A stretch of 10,195 bases of DNA from an uncultured Bacilli bacterium (GTDB lineage: Bacteria > Bacillota_I > Bacilli_A > RF39 > UBA660): positions 1-10,195 of the forward strand of contig CAJTXY010000039.1 in assembly GCA_910583685.1 (NCBI GenBank), written 5' to 3'. Under the pieces are notes generated by a model. The model saw only the letters and a program-made list of their open reading frames with translations. It did not search any database and was not told the origin of the DNA. A program made the position numbers and the translations under genes. Positions 6,275 through 10,195 of this stretch are shown here, piece after piece. How positions within the stretch are numbered: the first letter of the stretch is position 1; every line of letters starts with the position of its first letter.

Positions 6275-7141
6275 ATGAAAAGTATAGTTGCGGCTACAAC
6301 TGATTTATTAAATGAATATTTAGAATGTGGACAAACTAGTTTTTTATTGCCTCTTGAAAATTATTCTGTGTCGTATGAAAAAACTTATTCTTTAGAGGAC
6401 ATAAAAAAATTGAAAATAAAGTATAGTCAGGTAGAGTTTTTTGTTGTTATGAATAAGACTGTTTTTAATGATGAAATAGAGGAAATTGAAAGTATTTTAG
6501 AAGAACTTGAGGGACTGTCTATTCAAGGAATTTTCTTTTATGATTTAGCTTTTTTAGAACTTCAATATAAAAGAAAGTTTCAAATGTCCTTTGTTTGGAA
6601 TCAAACTCATATGGTTACTAATTCAAGAACGTGTGACTTTTATTTACAAAATGGGGTGGACTATGCAGTTATTGCTGGTGAACTTTCAAAAGAAGAGATA
6701 GTGGAATTGGTTGGGAAGACAAAGATGAAGTTTTTTTATACTTTGGTTTCTAAACCCATTGTTGCTCATTCTAGAAGAAGTTTGCTTACCAATTATGAAA
6801 AGATAAATGGTTGTAAACATAATAATCAATTAAATATTTATGAAAAAGTAGGAGATCAAAACTATTTGGTAACTGAGGATAAGGCTGGTACTAGTTTCTT
6901 TTCTCAGATGATTCCAAATCATTATAGTATTTTGGAGAATTTGAAAGTTGATTATGTAATTTTGAATGAAAGTTATATGGATCATACATTATTTATGAGA
7001 CTTTTAAAACCAACTAATTTATATTTACAGGAAAGTATTTCTATTGATGAACTTTTAGCAGTTGTCAATAAAATATTAGGAGTGGATTCCATCTTTTTAA
7101 ATAATAAGACTATTTATCGAGTTAAAAAGGAGGGGAAATAG
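6275..7141 (+). CDS. U32 family protein, TrhP1/YrrN-like, lacking the U32 cysteine signature
   Basis: A 288-aa soluble protein of the peptidase U32 superfamily, here named by its match in position and pattern to B. subtilis YrrN. YrrN (TrhP1) works with YrrO (TrhP2) in prephenate-dependent hydroxylation of uridine 34 in tRNA. Residues about 50-160 look like the later half of the U32 barrel (VEFFVVMNK, IQGIFFYDLAFLELQ, DYAVIAGELSKEEI). SRRSLLTNY (166-174) aligns with SGRCTLSNY in the next gene, but the signature cysteines are absent; only C17, C120 and C180 occur. It probably carries no Fe-S cluster and would serve as the partner of the following protein. The ATG at 6275 has AAGGTG (6261-6266) upstream; a TTG at 6251 is possible but poorer. 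The stop shares one base with the next start. Confidence 0.75.
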   Translation: MKSIVAATTDLLNEYLECGQTSFLLPLENYSVSYEKTYSLEDIKKLKIKYSQVEFFVVMNKTVFNDEIEEIESILEELEGLSIQGIFFYDLAFLELQYKRKFQMSFVWNQTHMVTNSRTCDFYLQNGVDYAVIAGELSKEEIVELVGKTKMKFFYTLVSKPIVAHSRRSLLTNYEKINGCKHNNQLNIYEKVGDQNYLVTEDKAGTSFFSQMIPNHYSILENLKVDYVILNESYMDHTLFMRLLKPTNLYLQESISIDELLAVVNKILGVDSIFLNNKTIYRVKKEGK

Positions 7142-8334
7142 TGAAAAAAGTTGAACTTTTAGCCCCAGCGGGGGATTTAGAACGGTTAAAGCTTAATTTA
7201 CTTTATGGTGCAGATGCTATTTATATTGGAGGAGAGAAATATGGTTTAAGGGCTAATGCTACTAATTTTTCTATTGATGAAGTTCGAGAAGGATGTGAAT
7301 TTGCCCATCGTCTTTCTAAAAAGGTTTATCTTACTTTAAATATTGTTTTTCATAATGAAGATATGGAAGGAGTAGAGGGGTATATTAAAGAGATCGTGGA
7401 TGCTGGGATTGATGCTTTTATTGTAAGTGACCCTTTTTTGATTTCCTATATTCATAATCATTATCCTCAAGTGGAAGTCCATCTTTCTACGCAAAATTCT
7501 ACAACTAATTCCGCTGCAGTTATGTTTTTTAAAAGACAGGGAGTGGCTCGAGTTGTTTTGGCGAGGGAGCTTTCCAAAAATGAAATTTCAGAGATTATAA
7601 AGAATACAAATATGGATATTGAGGTTTTTATTCATGGGGCGATGTGTACTTGTTATAGTGGAAGATGTACATTATCTAATTATGTAACTGGAAGAGATGC
7701 GAATCGTGGAGGTTGTGCCCAAGTGTGTAGATTTTCATTTTTAGAAAATGATCAACATTCTTTTACAATGGCTACCAAGGATTTAAATCTAGCCAGATAT
7801 ATTCCTGATTTAATTGATATTGGGGTTTGTTCTTTTAAAGTGGAAGGTAGAATGCGGTCTTTGTATTATTTAGCGACAGTAATTGGAACTTATCGTAAAA
7901 TAATAGATGATTATTATAATGGGACGTTAACAGATAGTAAGATGGAAGGGTATGCTAAGACTTTAGATAGAGTTGCTAATCGTGAAACTTCTACTCATTA
8001 CCTTATAGATAAAGCAGATGAAAGGGATCAGTATTATACGGGAAGACAGGAGCTTTCTAATCAAGATTATTTAGGACTTATTACTGGTTATGATAAAGAG
8101 AGGCAATGTCTTATTATGGTAGAGAGAAATTATTTTACGGTAGGAGATAGAGTGGAAATTTTTACTCCAAATGGAGAGGTTTTTGAAAAGGTAATCGATG
8201 TAATTTATGATGATGAGATGAATGAAATGGAAGTGGCTAGGCATCCTGAACAAGTGCTTAAAATTAAATTTGCTCAAGAGGTTCCTAAATATTCTATGAT
8301 GCGTTTGCTTGAGAAAGGAAAGACATTTAATTAG
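7141..8334 (+). CDS. U32 family protein, TrhP2/YrrO-like, prephenate-dependent tRNA uridine hydroxylation
   Basis: A 397-aa member of peptidase family U32; despite the name, characterised bacterial members of this branch modify RNA. YrrO (TrhP2) with YrrN makes 5-hydroxyuridine at tRNA position 34, the substrate of TrmR. The N-terminus is typical (VELLAPAGDLERLKLNLLYGADAIYIGG), with HLSTQNSTTN (about 115-124). The U32 signature starts at E161: EVFIHGAM, C169, C171, SGRC (C176), LSNY. NRGGC (C192) and C196 follow; a subset of these Cys should bind the Fe-S cluster. A C-terminal barrel domain occupies about 310-395. It starts on GTG at 7141, with AAGGAGGGG (7127-7135) upstream, and overlaps the previous stop as TAGTG, implying coupled translation. 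An alternative is a true collagenase-like protease, which the neighbours make unlikely. Confidence 0.85.
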   Translation: MKKVELLAPAGDLERLKLNLLYGADAIYIGGEKYGLRANATNFSIDEVREGCEFAHRLSKKVYLTLNIVFHNEDMEGVEGYIKEIVDAGIDAFIVSDPFLISYIHNHYPQVEVHLSTQNSTTNSAAVMFFKRQGVARVVLARELSKNEISEIIKNTNMDIEVFIHGAMCTCYSGRCTLSNYVTGRDANRGGCAQVCRFSFLENDQHSFTMATKDLNLARYIPDLIDIGVCSFKVEGRMRSLYYLATVIGTYRKIIDDYYNGTLTDSKMEGYAKTLDRVANRETSTHYLIDKADERDQYYTGRQELSNQDYLGLITGYDKERQCLIMVERNYFTVGDRVEIFTPNGEVFEKVIDVIYDDEMNEMEVARHPEQVLKIKFAQEVPKYSMMRLLEKGKTFN

Positions 8335-8379
8335 ATACTTTTGTTATCATTTCAAATATATAAAGAGGTAGGTGTTTTT

Positions 8380-9510
8380 GTGAATGCTTTAGAGGATGTA
8401 AAAAAGAATTTTTTGTTAAAAGAGCAAGTCCTTTCTGTTTATGCTACTAAGAACAGTGAGGCTATTCGTTTGAAAGAGCAGGAAGAAGATATAAGACCAT
8501 CTTTTTTTCGTGATACAGATCGTATTATTCATAGTCTTTCTTACACGAGATATAGTGATAAGACTCAGGTTTATTCTTTTATGGAAAATGATCATATTTC
8601 AAAACGAATGACGCATGTGCAATTGGTTAGTAAAATAGCAAGAACGATTGGAAGGGCTCTTGCTTTAAATGAAGATTTAATTGAGGCAATTGCTTTAGGA
8701 CACGATATTGGTCATACACCCCTTGGTCATTTAGGAGAATCTTTATTAAATGAAATTACAAAACGGGAATTAGATGAAGAGTTTGGACATAATATTCAAA
8801 GTGTTAGAGAATTAATGGTTTTAGAAAATAATGGTATTGGTCTTAATTTATGTGTTCAGGTTCTAGATGGAATTATGTGTCATAATGGAGAAATTTTGGA
8901 AAATCGTTATTGTCCAATGAAAAAAGATGTTAAAGAATTCTTACGGGAATATGAAGAAGGTTATCATAGTTTAGATTGCGTTAGTAAATATTCTGCAATG
9001 ACGTTGGAGGGGTGTGTAGTTCGAATTTCTGATGTTATTGCATACATTGGGCGTGATATTGAGGATGCTATTCATTTGGGACTTTTTAGACGTGAAGATA
9101 TCCCAAAAGAGATCAGTGAGGTACTGGGAAGTTGTAATCGCGAAATTGTTAATACAATCGTCTTAGATGTGATTGAAAATAGTATAAATAAACCGTATAT
9201 TGAATTAAGTGAAAAAGTTTTTCAGGCCTTGTTTCATTTAAAGAAATTTAATTATGAAAATATTTATAAAGTTTCTACTACCAAAGAGCAGAGAGATTAT
9301 TATAGAAAAGGAATGAATATGATTTATCAAGTCTATTTAACAGATATTTTAGAGGAAAATCATAATAGTATTGTTTATCAAATTTTTTTGGATTATCAAG
9401 ATCAGGCATATTTAGAGCATACTTCTTGTAAGAGAATGGTTATTGATTTTATTAGTGGGATGACGGATGCTATGTTTTTATGTGAAATCTCTAAATACCT
9501 TGAAAATTAA
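8380..9510 (+). CDS. HD-domain deoxynucleoside triphosphate triphosphohydrolase (dGTPase family)
   Basis: A 376-aa metal-dependent HD-domain enzyme that would hydrolyse dNTPs to deoxynucleoside and triphosphate, controlling dNTP pools. Family marks are SFFRDTDRIIHSLSYTR (41-57), MTHVQLVSKIARTIGRAL with the first metal His (H79), ALGHDIGHTPLGHLGE with H108/D109 and H112, and RISDVIAYIGRDIEDAI with D218. The C-terminal half is helical and less conserved. Substrate preference (dGTP or all dNTPs) cannot be told. The start is taken as GTG 8380, preceded by AGGTAGGTG (8366-8374). A TTG at 8341 only 6 bases after the previous stop lacks a ribosome site, and the ATG at 8384 is out of frame. Transcription may come from the U32 promoter or from a weak TGTTATCAT extended -10 (8342-8350). 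It occupies the place of udk in B. subtilis. Confidence 0.88.
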   Translation: MNALEDVKKNFLLKEQVLSVYATKNSEAIRLKEQEEDIRPSFFRDTDRIIHSLSYTRYSDKTQVYSFMENDHISKRMTHVQLVSKIARTIGRALALNEDLIEAIALGHDIGHTPLGHLGESLLNEITKRELDEEFGHNIQSVRELMVLENNGIGLNLCVQVLDGIMCHNGEILENRYCPMKKDVKEFLREYEEGYHSLDCVSKYSAMTLEGCVVRISDVIAYIGRDIEDAIHLGLFRREDIPKEISEVLGSCNREIVNTIVLDVIENSINKPYIELSEKVFQALFHLKKFNYENIYKVSTTKEQRDYYRKGMNMIYQVYLTDILEENHNSIVYQIFLDYQDQAYLEHTSCKRMVIDFISGMTDAMFLCEISKYLEN

Positions 9511-9521
9511 TGAATAAATGA

Positions 9522-9550
9522 TTGACTTTGTGAGTAAGATGTAGTATTAT
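9522..9550 (+). promoter_or_regulatory. Near-consensus sigma-A promoter of greA
   Basis: TTGACT (9522-9527) and TATTAT (9545-9550) are separated by exactly 17 bp, each one base from consensus. The start would be near 9557, giving a leader of about 25 bases before the ATG. This is the best promoter in the window and suggests greA is expressed strongly and independently of the upstream genes. Confidence 0.8.
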
Positions 9551-9581
9551 TTATTACGTCACGATTTACGAGGTGAAGAAA

Positions 9582-10055
9582 ATGAAAAATAAAAATGTAG
9601 TTTATTTAACGCAAGAGGGGTTAGATGAATTAAAAAAGGAATTAGATAACTTAATTAATGTAAGACGTCCTGCGAATATACAATCTATTAAAGAGGCTAG
9701 GAGCTTGGGAGATTTATCGGAGAATGCAGAATATGATGCGGCAAGAAATGAGCAGGCTCAAATTGAGGCTAGAATTAAAACAATTGAGAAAATGTTAGAA
9801 AATGTTTCTATTATTACTGATGTTCCAAAAGATGTAGTGGGACTTGGAAGTACTGTTTCTATTCAATATGTGGATGATCCAGATGAAGAAGATGAATATA
9901 AAATTGTTGGTAGTCAGGAAGCTGATCCATTTGAAAGTAGAATTTCTAATGAGTCTCCAATTGCACAAGCATTAATTGATCATAAGGTTGGAGATGTTGT
10001 TACTGTAGAAAGTCCAAATGGAAGTTATCAAATTGAAATTAAAGCTATTAGCTAA
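9582..10055 (+). CDS. greA: Transcription elongation factor GreA
   Basis: GreA (157 aa, normal length) enters the secondary channel of RNA polymerase and stimulates cleavage of backtracked transcripts. The N-terminal coiled coil (about 8-75) carries the acidic tip LGDLSENAEYD (42-52), with D44 and E47 as the residues that assist Mg coordination. The C-terminal FKBP-like domain (about 80-157) includes VGLGSTVSIQYVDD, SQEADPFESRISNESPIAQAL and VGDVVTVESPNGSYQIEI. The ATG at 9582 follows GAGGTGA (9570-9576); the in-frame GTG at 9573 falls inside that ribosome site and is not the start. It is monocistronic, with its own promoter and terminator. greA also closes the corresponding gene cluster in B. 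subtilis. Confidence 0.97.
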   Translation: MKNKNVVYLTQEGLDELKKELDNLINVRRPANIQSIKEARSLGDLSENAEYDAARNEQAQIEARIKTIEKMLENVSIITDVPKDVVGLGSTVSIQYVDDPDEEDEYKIVGSQEADPFESRISNESPIAQALIDHKVGDVVTVESPNGSYQIEIKAIS

Positions 10056-10059
10056 ATTT

Positions 10060-10087
10060 AAAAGACGTAAAAACTTGCGTTTTTTTT
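10060..10087 (+). terminator. Intrinsic terminator after greA
   Basis: AAAAGACGT (10060-10068) pairs with GCGTTTTTT (from 10077) around the loop AAAAACTT, with two G-T wobbles, and ends in a run of eight T (10080-10087). The stem is A/T-rich apart from a short G/C core, but the position five bases after the greA stop is right. Confidence 0.6.
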
Positions 10088-10146
10088 GTATGTTAGTTAA
10101 AAAATATAAAAACTAGAAAATTTGAAAATTGCTAAGAGGTGGCATA

Positions 10147-10195
10147 ATGAATACTAAAAAATGGTGGAGGGAAAATACCTTTTTAGTATTTTTTT
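10147..10195 (+). CDS. Start of an unidentified reading frame with tandem Trp codons, cut by the window end
   Basis: The ATG at 10147 has a good Shine-Dalgarno, AGAGGTGG (10135-10142), seven bases after its core. The 16 visible residues are MNTKKWWRENTFLVFF: a basic, Trp-containing start followed by hydrophobic residues. This could be the cytoplasmic N-terminus of a membrane protein. It could instead be a short leader peptide, because the frame lies wholly inside an inverted repeat followed by T residues and has TGG TGG AGG in its loop. No promoter better than an A/T-rich TATAAA (10105-10110) is seen upstream. The family cannot be judged from so few residues. Confidence 0.45.
   Translation, partial: MNTKKWWRENTFLVFF
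10150..10195 (+). promoter_or_regulatory. Perfect 11-bp inverted repeat with T-tract: possible attenuator/terminator
   Basis: AATACTAAAAA (10150-10160) is the exact reverse complement of TTTTTAGTATT (10180-10190). After a two-base bulge, GGT (10163-10165) and ACC (10177-10179) extend the stem inward. At least five T follow to the window end (10191-10195). The structure begins right after the ATG at 10147, so ribosomes translating that frame would disrupt it. Confidence 0.5.

Noticed and set aside
8071..8277. Antisense reading frame of 68 codons inside the second U32 gene
   Set aside because: Composition is that of a shadow frame, with no start signal and no recognisable domain.
8341..8379. 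N-terminal extension of the dNTPase from TTG 8341
   Set aside because: No ribosome site before the TTG; the GTG at 8380 follows AGGTAGGTG and gives an N-terminus closer to the family start.
10131..10195. T-box riboswitch (AGGTGGCA resembles the UGGNA core, with a terminator-like stem after it)
   Set aside because: The conserved ACCGCG part is missing, only about 45 bases separate it from the greA terminator so there is no room for stem I, and the same bases make an ordinary Shine-Dalgarno before an ATG.
1..10195. Insertion sequence, prophage, CRISPR array, tRNA or rRNA genes
   Set aside because: No transposase or integrase, no regularly spaced repeats and no RNA-gene signatures were seen on either strand.

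Overview
The window is A+T-rich chromosomal DNA from a low-G+C Gram-positive bacterium (Bacillota). The genes match a Bacilli or Erysipelotrichia-type lineage, quite possibly an uncultured gut organism. Three things point this way. The gene order ireB-ruvX-DUF1292-mltG-trmR-U32-U32-greA closely follows the Bacillus subtilis yrzL-yrrK-yrzB-yrrL-yrrM-yrrN-yrrO-(udk)-greA region. Shine-Dalgarno sites are strong and of the (G)AGGTGA type. TGA is used as a stop and TGG for Trp, so this is not a code-4 mollicute, and MltG and an NlpC/P60 hydrolase imply a peptidoglycan wall. All genes seen are on the + strand.

Layout. 1-1461 is the 3' part of a modular extracellular protein with InlB-type repeats, an Ig-like region and a GBS_Bsp-like module. 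A good promoter at 1497-1525 then starts the conserved operon: ireB (1553-1804), ruvX (1801-2220), a DUF1292 gene (2222-2524), mltG (2553-3617), trmR (3611-4213) and a single-pass membrane protein (4219-4932). These genes overlap or nearly touch. The one break is a perfect hairpin between the DUF1292 gene and mltG.

An extended -10 promoter at 4938-4943 begins a small separate unit. It holds two paralogous two-TM, pilin-like membrane proteins (4967-5770 and 5786-6199), the first fused to an NlpC/P60 peptidase, and ends in a clear terminator (6193-6219). Another extended -10 promoter (6233-6238) drives a pair of U32 genes resembling TrhP1/TrhP2 (6275-7141 and 7141-8334). An HD-domain dNTP triphosphohydrolase follows (8380-9510). 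greA (9582-10055) has its own near-consensus promoter and a terminator. The last about 50 bases begin a short reading frame with tandem Trp codons inside a strong inverted repeat followed by T residues.

How the genes fit together. TrmR and the two U32 proteins belong to the known 5-hydroxyuridine/5-methoxyuridine wobble-base pathway of tRNA. MltG, IreB and the NlpC/P60 fusion all concern the cell envelope. The least familiar part is the three-gene membrane block at 4219-6199, placed between trmR and the U32 genes. Its main element is a tandem pair of pilin-like proteins, one with and one without a peptidoglycan hydrolase domain. Start codons were chosen by Shine-Dalgarno position; several reading frames open upstream of the real start, often on a GTG inside the ribosome-binding site.
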